NCBI GenBank assembly: GCA_023159155.1
Contig: JAJNNX010000001.1
Coordinates: 1,674,001-1,738,000, forward strand
DNA from: Ustulina deusta
Taxonomy: Eukaryota > Ascomycota > Sordariomycetes > Xylariales > Xylariaceae
DNA: 64,000 nt
Reading direction: 5' to 3'
Shown here piece after piece: positions 35,233-45,762 of the stretch. Both the position numbers and the translations under genes were made by a program. The notes under the pieces were generated by a model that was not told the DNA's origin, made no database searches, and was given only the letters and a program-made list of their open reading frames with translations. Positions within the stretch are counted from its first letter, which is position 1. Every line of letters begins with the position of its first letter.

Positions 35233-36243
35233 CTAAATATGCCTAGCCACACCGTTTGTTGCCCTGGGTCTAGGCCGTTCCTCCCATCTGTCTCTGCTTT
35301 TGTGTCTGCATGCCGCCTCTTTGACCAGGGCGCGGAACTCTGTTATCTCCTCATTCCCGAGTATACTGTCGTCCACGCCGAGATCACTGGTTTCGGCGAA
35401 GAACTTGCGCGCTTGGTCTACCGGGTTTGATGGGACTACCCACATGCTTTCGCGCATGCGCTTGTGTCGCTCGCGGTCTTCTTCTATGCGCTGCTCTATC
35501 TGTCTCCTCGTTGGCTTTATACTGGCCCCATTGCGCTGCGTGGTTTGAGGGCCACCGAGGTCTAGGTCGGCAGCGGAGGCAGGGGCGCCGAACTGCTCGT
35601 TGCTGTTTACCGGAGAGGAGAGGCTGAAGTCGATGGCGGCAGTGTCGCGTTCCTTGAGGCATCCCTCGATCTCTATCACGGTTTGTTCGAGGATGATGAG
35701 CTTGTCCTGGAGGCCCCGGAGAACCTGGGTAGAAAGATGAACAGTCAATCTATTATTTGCTGCGACTTGGCAATGGGCTTGTATGTTCACTGGCGAGACT
35801 GGAACCGTACCTTGCGGACCACCTTCACATTTGCTGCGCCGGATCCGTTTTCAGGGCACACGGCATCGACGACTCGGATAATATCTCGTTGCATCATACG
35901 CACGTAGTCGTTGTGTCTTTCCTTCGAGGCCATCTCCAACAGGTGTTCAATGAAGTACATGATGTTTGCTCGCGTGTTCATGTTGGTCTGTCGGACAAAG
36001 AGACAAGGTTAGCAATTAGCTCGTATCCTGGTGGTGGACGGGGCTGGGATAATCGTGGAGGGGAAGGATGGGCGGTCTGATGCTTGCCTTCTCAAGCTGT
36101 TCCAGTATGCATGAATGCAGGTCCTCGTCCATATCCTTGAATTTGAGTGCATACTGAGCGGCCTTTTGCGCGGAAGTGGTACTGGCATTGAGGTGTTCGA
36201 GCTGCGAGCTGAAGCGCATGCGTACTTCGAAGGGATCGGCCAT
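35233..36243 (-). CDS. CTK3: CTD kinase subunit gamma (Ctk3-like)
   Basis: Three exons: 36243-36088, 35987-35811, 35724-35233; 274 aa. The N-terminus (MADPFEVRMRFSSQLEHL, then AAQYALKFKDMDEDLHSCI, NMNTRANIMYFIEHLLEMA and DYVRMMQRDIIRVVDAV) is the CID-like domain that defines Ctk3. The C-terminal half is charged, with a helical segment (RRQIEQRIEEDRERHKRMR). Ctk3 joins the kinase Ctk1 and the cyclin-like Ctk2 in CTDK-I, which phosphorylates Ser2 of the RNA polymerase II tail during elongation. Exon 1 ends AAG and is followed by GCAAGC; no GT donor keeps the frame, so intron 1 (36087-35988) appears to be a GC-AG intron. It is divergent from the P5C reductase gene. Confidence 0.88.
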
Positions 36244-37021
36244 CGTGGGGTTCGCATGGAGGGTCGTATACTTGGGGAGAATGAGATGTGGAAATCCACA
36301 GGCTCGTCGAGAAGGCTTGTCGTGGTGAGTTCGTAGCTATGAATTCGCGCTAACTAGCTCAACGCGGGGAGTTCCCGACGTTGTCGCGGTCACAGCTGCG
36401 CCAAGCACGCCAGGGCTCTGCCAAGGGTTCCAGCGAATTTTAGCATGATGCAGGCCATGGCCCACACTTGGGCACCAACCCGAGCCGCTAAGCACAACGG
36501 GTTAAGCGTACCAGGTTTCAACCCGAAAAGGAAGCCCCACAGAACATTTCCAGGTGTCGGTGCGATCTCGGTGCCTCGCGGTTCCCTAACGGAAAGCAGA
36601 AGCTCAGGGTCAATTTATCTGATATTATCAGGCGAATTAAGATCGGAAGAGAACTGATCGATCAAAGGCTAGCTCGGTTTACGTGTCAGTGTACGTGTTT
36701 TACCGAACAATGCGAATGGATTGGCTCATTCCCTGAATGCTGACCTCCCTGCTGCCGAGTTTTTCTCGTGCATCCTCGTACGGTACTTACCCGGACATAT
36801 ATAAACCTGTGTTTGCTTCGGTACCTGATCGGAAGCGTTTCCTGGCAACTCTACTGCTTCCCGGTTTGCAGAGCGCGACTCGCCAGATCCCTCTTGCATT
36901 GCTTATCTAAGCTTTCTGCTTGTTTTTCTTTTTTGCTCTCTCCAGACCATTCCTCCAACCTCGACTCCCACATCAACATCAGGGATAGAGCAGATCGAAA
37001 AACGAACGCCCATCATTCAGC
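36244..37021. promoter_or_regulatory. divergent intergenic region of Ctk3 and P5C reductase
   Basis: About 0.78 kb between two outward-facing start codons. A pyrimidine-rich stretch (about 36900-36960) precedes the P5C reductase start and is the sort of CT-rich tract common in fungal core promoters. No defined factor site is claimed. Confidence 0.4.
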
Positions 37022-38217
37022 ATGCTGGCCATCACACAACATGCCCATGAGGCGCCAGACCTTACAATGGCCGTGCTGGGCTGCGGTGAGTGTTTATCCT
37101 TAACCACGAACCTGATCGACGCTTAATTGACTTGTTCTAGGCAGTATGGGCATCGCCATTCTTTCAGGCATCCTCTCGTCGCTCTCAGAGATGAACGCCC
37201 CGCGACCACTGCAGACCTCCGGAAACACGACACCACGCGACGATGTTCCGTCCCGCTTACCCTCGCGCTTCATCGCCTGCGTGAGGCGCCCCGAGTCCGC
37301 AAAACGAGTGAAGCAAGCGCTTTGGGAGCATAGTGCCAGCGTCAAGGTTGTACAGAAGTGCGACAACGTTGCCGCCGTTATGAAGGCAGAGGTCGTGCTA
37401 TTGGCCTGCAAGCCGCAAGCCGTCGAGGAGGTGTTGAACGAGCCCGGAATGGGCAAGGCTCTTCACGGAAAGCTTCTCATCAGTATCTGCGCCGGTGTGA
37501 CGGTACAACAGCTCGAGATCATCCTGCATGGTGCCGTGCCTGTGAAAGATCCCGAGGTCGACGGGCGTTGCCGTATCGTGCGTGCTTGTCCCAATACTAA
37601 CAGCACGGTACGTGAAAGCATGACCGTCGTCGCGGATAGCGACCCCCCATTGCCGCCCCAGACCTCGAGCCTTGTCACCTGGATCTTCAAGCGTATCGGC
37701 GATGTTGTCTACCTCCCTGCGACCAAGATGAACGCGTCGACTGCTCTCTGTGCATCTGGTCCCGCTTTCTTTGCTCTCGTGTTGGAGGCTACTATTGATG
37801 GAGCTGTGGCAATGGGTCTGCCGAGAGCCGAGGCCACAAGAATGGCTGCGCAGACTAGTAAGTAGTTCCTGTGATCTTGCTCTCTCAATCTGGTCCCTTT
37901 CAACAGTGAAAAGCTCCACTGCGGAGTATACCCCGGAAACTCTACACTCCCAAAGCCTATGTAGATCTTGCTCCAGATTGCAATCACTGACCCGGGGTGT
38001 TGTAGTGAGAGGCACTGCGGGCTTGGTCCTTAGTGGCGAGCATCCCGCCATTGTTCGTGACAAGGTCTGTACCCCTGGCGGCTGTTCTATCGGTGGTCTT
38101 CTGGTGCTCGAGGAGGCAGGAATTCGAGGAACTGTATCTCGAGCCGTGCGAGAGGCTGCTTGTGTGGCGGGTCAGCTAGGCCAGGGTGCACAAGGCGTGA
38201 ATGGTACTAAACATTAG
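37022..38217 (+). CDS. pyrroline-5-carboxylate reductase
   Basis: Three exons: 37022-37085, 37141-37857, 38006-38217; 330 aa. The N-terminal Rossmann motif VLGCGSMG (residues 18-25) is split by intron 1. Further family blocks are LLACKPQAVEEVL, LISICAGVTVQQLE, IVRACPNTNSTVRESMT and, at the C-terminus, LCASGPAFFALVLEATIDGAVAMGLPR, then RDKVCTPGGCSIGGLLVLEE, which is the P5CR signature. It catalyses the last step of proline synthesis, NAD(P)H-dependent reduction of 1-pyrroline-5-carboxylate, in the cytosol (yeast Pro3). Splicing of intron 2 creates the conserved MAAQTMRG segment. Length and motifs are complete, so the enzyme is expected to be active. Confidence 0.94.
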
Positions 38218-38741
38218 AAGCGAAACAGCTTGAATAGATTTAATAATGCATTAGATGGAGTTCGTGGCTGACTTCCTCAAGCTCAAGTGGTTAGTCTTTG
38301 ATGTACTCCAGTTGCTATATACCTAGCCTCTGTTGAGGGCGCGTACCGTTAATTCCTAAAAATTATACCATGCAGTTGCGCGAATTCCTATGCGCACCTC
38401 CAAGTTGTGACCCCCGCGCCCATGACACTAGCACCACGATCAGCTCTGCGTCATCCGGGAATCTCGTTAGAGAGCGATACCAGAACACCCAAGGGTCCTC
38501 GGGAACTACTATCTCCGCATAAAAAAAGATGCGCCCGTATATGCGTACGAATTCCCCAGGTACGATCGAGTTCCTATGTTCATACAACAAGACGCCCCAC
38601 CAGCCAACTGATTCGCATCGGAAACCTGGTACCAAGCCCTGAAAATCAAATGCAACGCAGGTGTATCACAAGGCGACGCCAGAACTCCTTTTCCGTCCGA
38701 TAATTCTGCATTGTCTACACCGAAAATCTTCTTGCGAACCT
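38218..38741. other. intergenic region between convergent P5CR and HAT1
   Basis: About 0.5 kb holding the 3' ends of both genes. Nothing coding or repetitive recognised. Confidence 0.5.
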
Positions 38742-40343
38742 TCAAGCATCCTCGACACGAGCTTTCTTACTTGATGGCACCTCTTCCTCCGCTTCTTCAT
38801 CCATCTTCCGCTTTCCATTGGTAGCGGCTGCCTTCGGCTCTAGTGCCTCAAGAATTCTGGCGTACTCCCATTCAACATTGTTGACAGTCTCGTTGAGCTT
38901 GATAATACGCTCAGTCGTCTCGAGATCGCCGAGGAGAAGAACATTACGACGGTAAATACGCTGTTTAAGCAACAACCGCCAGAGGGAGTACACACTCTGA
39001 TCTGCTTTTGGTGCTGGAGGCTTCATCGATTCGGCATCAGCCTCAGGTCGCACGGAAACCGGGAGTGTTGACATGAGGTGCATCTCCACGAGGCGCCAGA
39101 ACTGCCGAGGTGCAATCTTTGACGTGAGGCGTATTTCCTCCAACTTTGCCACATCTACGATCCCGCTCGCAGATGAGTCCACTGACTTGTCTGATGATAT
39201 TTGGGTATTGGTATGAAGAAAACCGCCCTTCTCAGGAATTGATATATTGTTGTTGACCTTCAACGCTGCAAATTCCGTGACATTCTTTCGCAAATACTTC
39301 AGGTCGCAAATATCCCGAAGAAAATCAAAGTCTTCGTTAGGGTCCTCGACTGTGATCTCCTTCGTAGATGCATCCGCCATGTAAAGGTCAAATATGGTAT
39401 CGTAAAGAAGAGCACCGACACCTTTTCCTTGGTACGGGGGTAGAATGACAAACTGCGATATTCTTGCGCGGCGGGGCAAGTTGGCGAGATCTAGGTCACC
39501 CTGAGGAAGTTTCCAAGAGTCGTTGCGTTTTGGTTGTATTGGTGCGTTATTCTCACATGTGCTGCTGCGTGGGAACGGTTGTTGATACATCCAAAAATTG
39601 TAAACTGTAGAAAAGCCTTGGAAGATATACTCCTGTTTCCCCGCAGCGCCGGATAGAACCTGCTTCTTGTACACGAGAAAAACGGACCATCTTGCGAGGG
39701 AATACTCGGGATCATCTTTGCCATCAGCGTCTAGGCCTATATATGATCCGCCTTCGATAAAAAATAGGACCGTAATCTGGATGCGCCGAATAAGTTGCTT
39801 GACAGCCAGGTCCGCGAGGGTTCCTCGCCATATCTCGTAGGTTTCTCCGTTTTTCTCAGTCGTCTTGACGAGGGTACCTGGAGGGGTCCAGTCATCCTCC
39901 ACATCCTTTATGGCCTTTTCATATTCGGGTCGTGTCTGGAATGCAACTGTTAAGTGTCAGAGTGGATAGCTAGAGTGGGATAAGCTGGACTAAGATAACG
40001 GACCTCCTGGTAGGAACTCTTTCATCACCTCTCTGACATTCACTGCCTCCACCTCGCCAATCGCATTGAACTTTTTATAGGAAGAAATAGAGAGGTGTGG
40101 TCGCAAATTGCGAGCATCGTACTGAAGATTGACTTTCAAGCCCTTGTATCCGAATATGCGCTCGTCCTCGCCGAAGACGGGGTAAGTGAACTTGGGATTG
40201 AAGGACGAGACCTTCTCAATCGACGAAGCCGAGGGCCTCACGAGCGAAATCGTGAGCGCTTCATTCGCGTTTGCCGTCCCTGAGAAGCGGGTTAAGTAAA
40301 GTCTTCAGAAAACGAAGACAATCCACATACATTCGTCTTCCAT
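38742..40343 (-). CDS. HAT1: histone acetyltransferase type B catalytic subunit HAT1
   Basis: Three exons: 40343-40331 (only 13 nt, MEDE plus one base), 40279-40004 and 39946-38742; 497 aa. The N-terminal domain reads ANEALTISLVRPSAS, then FTYPVFGEDERIFGYKGLKVNL, as in HAT1. The GNAT core contains RARISQFVILPPYQGKGVGALLY, whose QGKGVG is the acetyl-CoA-binding Q/RxxGxG/A loop, followed by ITVEDPNEDFDFLRD with the acidic residues of the HAT1 active site. The C-terminus ends in a Lys/Glu-rich tail with an NLS-like KRKMDEE and SKKARVE. HAT1 acetylates newly made histone H4 at Lys5/Lys12 with its RbAp48-type partner Hat2. Donor 2 is GTCCGT, unusual at position +3. It is divergent from the ZIP transporter. 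Confidence 0.93.
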
Positions 40344-41102
40344 GATAATGAGTGCCGCTTCTGCAAAACCAAACGTTATAGGATAGGTGATCGCCGAGAT
40401 GAATAGTTCGCGATGTAGGAAGAAGTAGTAAGTAATTTACGCGACCTTCAGCCTTTAGCGCGTCGACGAGTGCGAAGAAATGGCAAGGCGCGTTCGGTAC
40501 CTCTTTGGTCCAACCTAGTGGATTACCTAAGGTAATCTGCGCCAAGGTACCTACCTTGTACCGAAGTTGCCTACACTTGAGCCGCACAGTCTACTTGGTT
40601 TAGCCTGGAAGCAGCCTGTAGGCAGGCACCTAATAGAGGCATGAAAAATGGGGGTATTGTGTGATCGTTCTGCAGTCGGTGCCTATCTTGGCGCCGCCGT
40701 AGGTAGGCACGAAAGCGACTTGAGGTACCACCTAACCTAGGTACGTTAGCGGACAACGCGAGAAAAGACAAGTGACGTGGTGCGACAGATCCTACCTCGT
40801 TAGCATGTAGGCAGGGGTGATATTTAGCGTAAAAGTGCTGAAAAGCACCCCAAGGTTCGGAAAAAAACCAAATAACAGTCGCGAAACATTCAATTGTACT
40901 GCCTACCTAAGTAGGTACGGTATCTCTCCATCCTTTCCCCGTTTTCTGATCCTTTCGATCTAGCCCACCCTCGAACCGTTTCCCGTTGAATTCAGGTACC
41001 AGCATCGCTCTTGCTCCAATGCTTATCTTCCCTCGGCTTCGTATTCACACATGAGTTGGTGATCAGAGTGCCTTATCTTCTCTTTCGAGACACATCACAG
41101 CC
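40344..41102. promoter_or_regulatory. divergent intergenic region of HAT1 and ZIP transporter
   Basis: About 0.76 kb between outward-facing starts. It contains several GGTACCTA/TACCTAAG words (40540-40560, 40725-40745, 40900-40920) and a pyrimidine-rich run near 40930-40980 upstream of the transporter. No specific regulatory site is claimed. Confidence 0.4.
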
Positions 41103-42482
41103 ATGGCCGGGACTGGGTTGTTCCTCCTCCTTCCTCTCACGGTCAGTTCAGATCCCGAATATGCTGGATTGACACTTTCTGTACAGGACTAACTGAGGCG
41201 GAACAACAGGTGGTGATGACATTGGCGTAGGTGCCCCCACGATTGCGAAACGAATTCCGGAGCCCGACGACTAACGGCAGCAGCTCATTTCTGGCTGGCG
41301 CATTACCGCTGTCTATGACCCTTTCGCAGTCGCAGCTACGATTGATATCCAGTATAGGAATAGGAATACTAGTCGGAACTTCATTGATCGTTATTATACC
41401 GGAGGGTATCGAAGCGGTAGCCGAATCATCGATCGCGGCACACCACCCAACCCCGAGGGGTTTACATATGGCTAGAGATGGATCTGCCGTCCAGTGGACG
41501 GAAGGCCCTTTCGGTGCTCCAACCGAACAAGCTTGGAGTACAAATTCAGAGCAGAAGTCATTATTAGACGCTTTGGTGATACCGCTAGATAGCACCGGGG
41601 GCGTAGCTCTTCGAGTTCGGACTCCGGCGGATGGACCAGAGGCCCCAAAGGAAGCGCCTTTGCAATCCACTCAAACACCACCCGCCGGATCGGAGTTGCC
41701 AACGTTATACATCGGATTATCTTTGGTTCTTGGATTCATCCTAATGTTCCTTATCGATAGGTTGCCTCGCCATGCCTCAGAAAATTTCCAGCCTCCTCCG
41801 CCAAGGCACATCAGCCTGAGCAACCTGGGCGGATCATCACTCTCAGCAAACGAGGAGGAGGCAGAGGGATTCTTAGGATCGCTTACGCCAACCCCCAAAC
41901 AGTCCAGAAGCCTTGCGACAACAACCGGCTTGGTCATACACGCCGCTGCAGATGGAATAGCAATGGGGGCGTCTGTCTCTTCCCCCGATAAGAAACTGGG
42001 CCTCGTAGTCTTCATTGCGATTATGGTGCATAAGGCCCCCGCAGCCTTTGGTTTGACATCGGTGCTACTGAAACAGGGATTGTCTAAACGCGCAGCTAGG
42101 GGCCATCTCATTGTCTTCAGCTTAGCCTCTCCATTTGGGGCATGGCTCACATTTATCCTGGTGAGTTTTTTGGGTGGTGGTGGACAAGGAGAGGTAAGCC
42201 AATGGTGGACCGGCATGCTTCTACTGTTCTCAGCGGGCACTTTTCTGTAGGTCTCCTCCTCTACTCTACTCTGGTTTGTTCGTTAATTGATATAATAGCT
42301 ATGTTGCTATGCATGCAATGCAGGAGGGTGAGTCACTGAGCCATGACATCGGATCTGGGGTAAATGGATATGCGGACGGGAGCATTTCTCAAAGGAAACA
42401 TGCTCATCCGCAGATGAGGGAAACCCTCGCAACTATGATCGGCATGTTACTACCTTTATTGACGCAGTTTGGCCATCATTGA
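41103..42482 (+). CDS. ZIP-family zinc transporter, ZIP9/Atx2 type
   Basis: Four exons: 41103-41141, 41210-41226 (17 nt), 41281-42246, 42299-42482; 401 aa. The start MAGTGLFLLLPLT continues through the tiny exon as VVMTLA into LAGALPLSM and GTSLIVIIPEGIEAV, matching the first two helices of ZIP9. The metal-site helices read VIHAAADGIAMGA (H...DG) and VHKAPAAFGL, the HKxPxxF form found in the ZIP9 branch rather than HExPHE. The last exon encodes LYVAMHAMQE and a terminal helix LLPLLTQFGHH. A cytosolic loop between helices 3 and 4 (about residues 75-170) is polar and poorly conserved. ZIP9/Atx2 proteins move Zn (or Mn) out of the Golgi/trans-Golgi into the cytosol. Acceptor 3 is a tandem CAGCAG, so a 400-residue isoform is possible. 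Confidence 0.87.
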
Positions 42483-43516
42483 CATCATAATGGTTGCCCC
42501 TATTTCCAAAACCAGCGTCGGCGTCATTTTAGAATCGGAGGACTTTATGATCACACGATGGATGACTATGAATCCAAGACCTGGGCAACAGAGTCGGGCG
42601 ATGTACAACATATGATTTAATATGTATACAATTTCTAGATAAATGCACATTGTTGAGCTTTGTTGCCCAACTTCGGGTCATGTAAATAAGGGAGAACACG
42701 GTTGGGCTTTATTATATTTCTCAACAACAAAAATTGGCATCAACAATTGACGAGATGACATTACATGACAACAGTTCGGTAGCGACGCTCTGGGTGATGT
42801 AAGGACTTATGTAGATAGCCCGTTTCATATACTACTCAAGGTATTAACAACACACTAACTGAATGGGCCCGGCAATCTCTGAGCTCTCCTGACATTCAAA
42901 TTCTGGTCTATTAGTTTCTGTCCTCGTAAACGTACCATCTATCATCTTTTATCGACCGTGTATGACAGAAGGATGATTTGGACTTCTGATAATAGTTACC
43001 CATTTCTTTCGTGCCTTCGCATAGATTATGGAGATTTTAATACTATACCTAGACGATAGGCGTATATCAGGGAAGCATCGTGAGCCTGAGGGCGCTTGCT
43101 AGTATTAGAGCCACCAAGCTTGTGAAGTACGTGAATAATAAAATGGCACTTCTGAGTTGGGATTTTTCGGTTACAATTGACATGAGACCCGCCGTGAGGG
43201 GTATTCCTAAGTACCTACTTATACACGGCCTGGTCCCCTATCTTCTTATCGGTCTTCGGTATGGCTTCGTCGGTACCTACCTATAACCGTCCTATATCGG
43301 CCACGTAAGTACCTACTTATGCGTAAGGTAGTTGGAATCGTAGTTCATTTCTATGGGAGCTTGAAGATACACCTCCCATGAGCGCCAATTCAACATAACA
43401 TTGATATTAGCCTCATTATAAGTTACGCCCACTACGAGAACTTCGTATTTGATGTCCCTTAAACCTAAAATACAGACACATCCCAAGTTTAACAGGGGAC
43501 AATCACTCAAGACGAG
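42483..43516. other. intergenic region between ZIP transporter and ketopantoate-reductase-like gene
   Basis: About 1 kb, AT-rich, with no credible frame. It carries the ZIP gene 3' end and, from about 43200, GTACCTAC words repeated near 43210, 43272 and 43308 in the probable promoter of the next gene. Confidence 0.5.
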
Positions 43517-44539
43517 ATGGCTCCTAGGGTCCTCATTTTCGGTACTGGCAGCTTAGGCGGCGTCTATGCATGGGTTCTTTCGCGCGCTATCCCGGAATCG
43601 AACATCACAGCTATTTGCCGATCCAATTACGGGGCCGCCTCACAGGGCGGGTTTACAATCAACTCGACGATCTGGGGTCAAGGTCTGTCTGTGCGACCAC
43701 AAGTAGTGCGCTCCGTATCTGAAGCGGTGGCGCAATCATCTCTGCCCTTCGACTACATACTCGTGACTGCCAAGGCAATCCCCACAACGCCTTCGACTGC
43801 CGAGCTGATCCGGCCGGCTATCACGCCGGGCACGACGGCCGTCGTGCTCATCCAGAACGGCATCGGGATCGAAGAGGAGTATGCCCGTTTGTATGCCGGC
43901 GACAACGTCCCCATTCTTAGCACCGTCGTCTACATGCCGGCCACGCAGGCGGCCCCGGCTGTGATAAGCCACAAGGAGCTCGAGCATCTACATGTCGGCA
44001 CTTATCCGGCGTCTGGGGTACCCGAGACACACAAGCGCGCCGCGCGAGCGTTTGTGGACCTTTTGACGGCCGCTGGTGCCACGGGTACATTGCACGACGA
44101 CGTGCAGACGCAGCGCTGGGCAAAGCTTCTGGTCAATGGGTCGTGGAATCCGATCTGCGCACTCACTCGGCTAAGGGACAGGCAGTTTGTAGAATCTGGC
44201 AGGAAACATGGCGCTGGCAAGGAAGAGGAGGAGAATGAGGTCTTTCGATTTGTTCGGGATGTTATGCGGGAGATTGCGAGTGTTGCTCAGGCATGTGGGC
44301 ATAAGGACATTGATGAAAAGACCATCGACTTTCAGTTGGCCCGTATGACCGCTAGGAGCCTCCCCGGGATACAGCCGTCTATGATGACTGATGCCCTCAG
44401 TGGGAGGAGTCTTGAGGTTGATGCTATTGTTGGGAATGCGATCAGAATAGCCAACGAGAAGAGTGTAAATGTCCCTCTGCTCCGGACGGTCTACTGGCTT
44501 GCTCAGGGTCTGAGTGCGAGCTTCTCTTTAGCCAAGTAG
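43517..44539 (+). CDS. ketopantoate reductase-like protein (ApbA/PanE family)
   Basis: Intronless, 340 aa. The N-terminal NADP-binding Rossmann motif is FGTGSLGG (residues 8-15). Later family blocks are YILVTAKAIPT (KPR Lys region), VVLIQNGIGIEE, RWAKLLVNGSWNPICALT (catalytic Lys and structural Asn) and a C-terminal SMMTDALSGRSLEVDAIVGNAIRIA, the conserved helix with the Glu-Val-Asp active-site segment. The canonical reaction is NADPH reduction of 2-dehydropantoate to pantoate for coenzyme A. Fungi often have several paralogs in this family, some with other 2-oxoacid substrates, so the pantothenate role is likely but not certain. The GC content of the central part is raised relative to its flanks, as in other intronless genes here. 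Confidence 0.85.
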   Translation: MAPRVLIFGTGSLGGVYAWVLSRAIPESNITAICRSNYGAASQGGFTINSTIWGQGLSVRPQVVRSVSEAVAQSSLPFDYILVTAKAIPTTPSTAELIRPAITPGTTAVVLIQNGIGIEEEYARLYAGDNVPILSTVVYMPATQAAPAVISHKELEHLHVGTYPASGVPETHKRAARAFVDLLTAAGATGTLHDDVQTQRWAKLLVNGSWNPICALTRLRDRQFVESGRKHGAGKEEEENEVFRFVRDVMREIASVAQACGHKDIDEKTIDFQLARMTARSLPGIQPSMMTDALSGRSLEVDAIVGNAIRIANEKSVNVPLLRTVYWLAQGLSASFSLAK

Positions 44540-44775
44540 ACTAGACATTAGGCGAGGCGCTTACTATATAAAGTATAGATATTCGGCATATGATGAGGAA
44601 AGCGTGAGTGGAAGGACAAGCCTCAGATGTGTTGTCGTAGTCTTTGTTCAGTCGAATGTTATACAGTATAGGTTACATGTATACATGGTTCTTTACTCCT
44701 CAGCTCTTTGGAGAGTCTCTTTACGAGATGAGCCAGCCCACGCCGTAATGTGTTACATCGATGGCAGATTTACAC

Positions 44776-45389
44776 TTAATCCATAACCACAGTAGCACCA
44801 AGCTCCTTCATCGTGGCAACAATCTTCTCAGCCTCGTCCTTAGGCACGGACTCCTTCATTGTCTTAGGTGCGCTCTCAACAAATTTCTTGCTGTCCACCA
44901 AGCTCAACCCCAGCAGATTCTTGACCTCCTTGATGACCTTGGCCTTGGCGCTCGTTTCGAACGCGGTGAGCTTGAGGGTGAACAGGGTCTTCTCTTGGAC
45001 GGCAGGGGCGGGCTCGTCAGCGTCTTCGGCGGCGGCCGGTGCAGCAGCCGGCGCAGCAGCAAAGCCGCCGACAGGTAGATCGGGGATGTTCAGTCGGGAC
45101 TGACCAAGATATCTACGTTAGCATACAGTCTCACCCCACCGGTCTCGACCTGCATGTGCATTCTAACCTTTAAGCTGGAGACCAGATCGGCAGTCTCAAG
45201 AAGAGTCAGCTGGCTGATTTGGTCGACGATGCCGGAAATCTTGGGGCTTATGGGCGCGGCCTCTGTCGAGTTGTGCCGTCTCGGTGTTGATGCTGTATTT
45301 TGAAGGAATGGCGTTGCGACTCTGAACGAGGGGCTAGATCGTAGTGATCGCGCACAGCTGCGAGCTGCGTATCTGCACGGTGCCGACAT
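44776..45389 (-). CDS. mitochondrial large-subunit ribosomal protein L12 (bL12m)
   Basis: Two exons: 45389-45168 and 45099-44776 (68-nt intron, GTTAGA donor); 181 aa. The N-terminus (about 40 residues, Arg/Ser/Ala-rich, YAARSCARSLRSSPSFR) is a mitochondrial presequence. The dimerisation helix region ISGIVDQISQLTLLETADLV follows, then an Ala/Pro-rich hinge (GGFAAAPAAAPAAAEDADE). The L7/L12 globular C-terminal domain is EKTLFTLKLTAFETSAKAK, VIKEVKNLLGLSLVDSKKFVE and MKELGATVVMD. It forms the stalk of the mitoribosome that recruits translation factors. The hinge is a small Gly/Ala low-complexity run, normal for the family. Its start codon lies 373 bp from that of midasin, transcribed the other way. 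Confidence 0.93.
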
Positions 45390-45762
45390 GATTCGAAAGA
45401 GCGTTTAGGGTTCCGACTCCAATTGCGCGCGTGGGCTGGCTGCGGTGTACTGGCTCAATGGCTTCGAGTTCGGAATACACTCACTCCAAGAATTTTGCTG
45501 GACCAAGGCTAGCTCTGGCTCGCTGTGCCTGCGAATCCGTGGTCAGTACTTAGTAGGCTCGACTGCTGGTGGACCCTGGTAAAGGTCGGCGCCGTCCTGG
45601 TCCGTCCTGGCTTCACCGCCTAAATTTTCAGGGCGGCAGAAAAAGTTACAGTGGACAAGGATGCGTTCACCTTATCGCGATACCAAATTCTTATTAGTTT
45701 GGGTCGATTCAACCAGCGATTTCACCTTGTTCAAGCACATATCCTGTGTTTTCTCAGCAACC
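45390..45762. promoter_or_regulatory. 373-bp bidirectional promoter of mitochondrial L12 and midasin
   Basis: This short region must hold promoters for two translation-related genes. AAATTTTCA at 45622-45630 resembles the ribosomal-RNA-processing element of yeast ribosome-biogenesis genes (TGAAAAATTT read on the other strand, one A short). It is a single weak match, so the regulatory reading is tentative. Confidence 0.3.

Noticed and set aside
45661..45762. Upstream in-frame ATG for midasin (adds 34 residues)
   Set aside because: The ATG at 45763 has a better context (ACCATGG) and the extra residues do not resemble the midasin N-terminus; kept only as an alternative.
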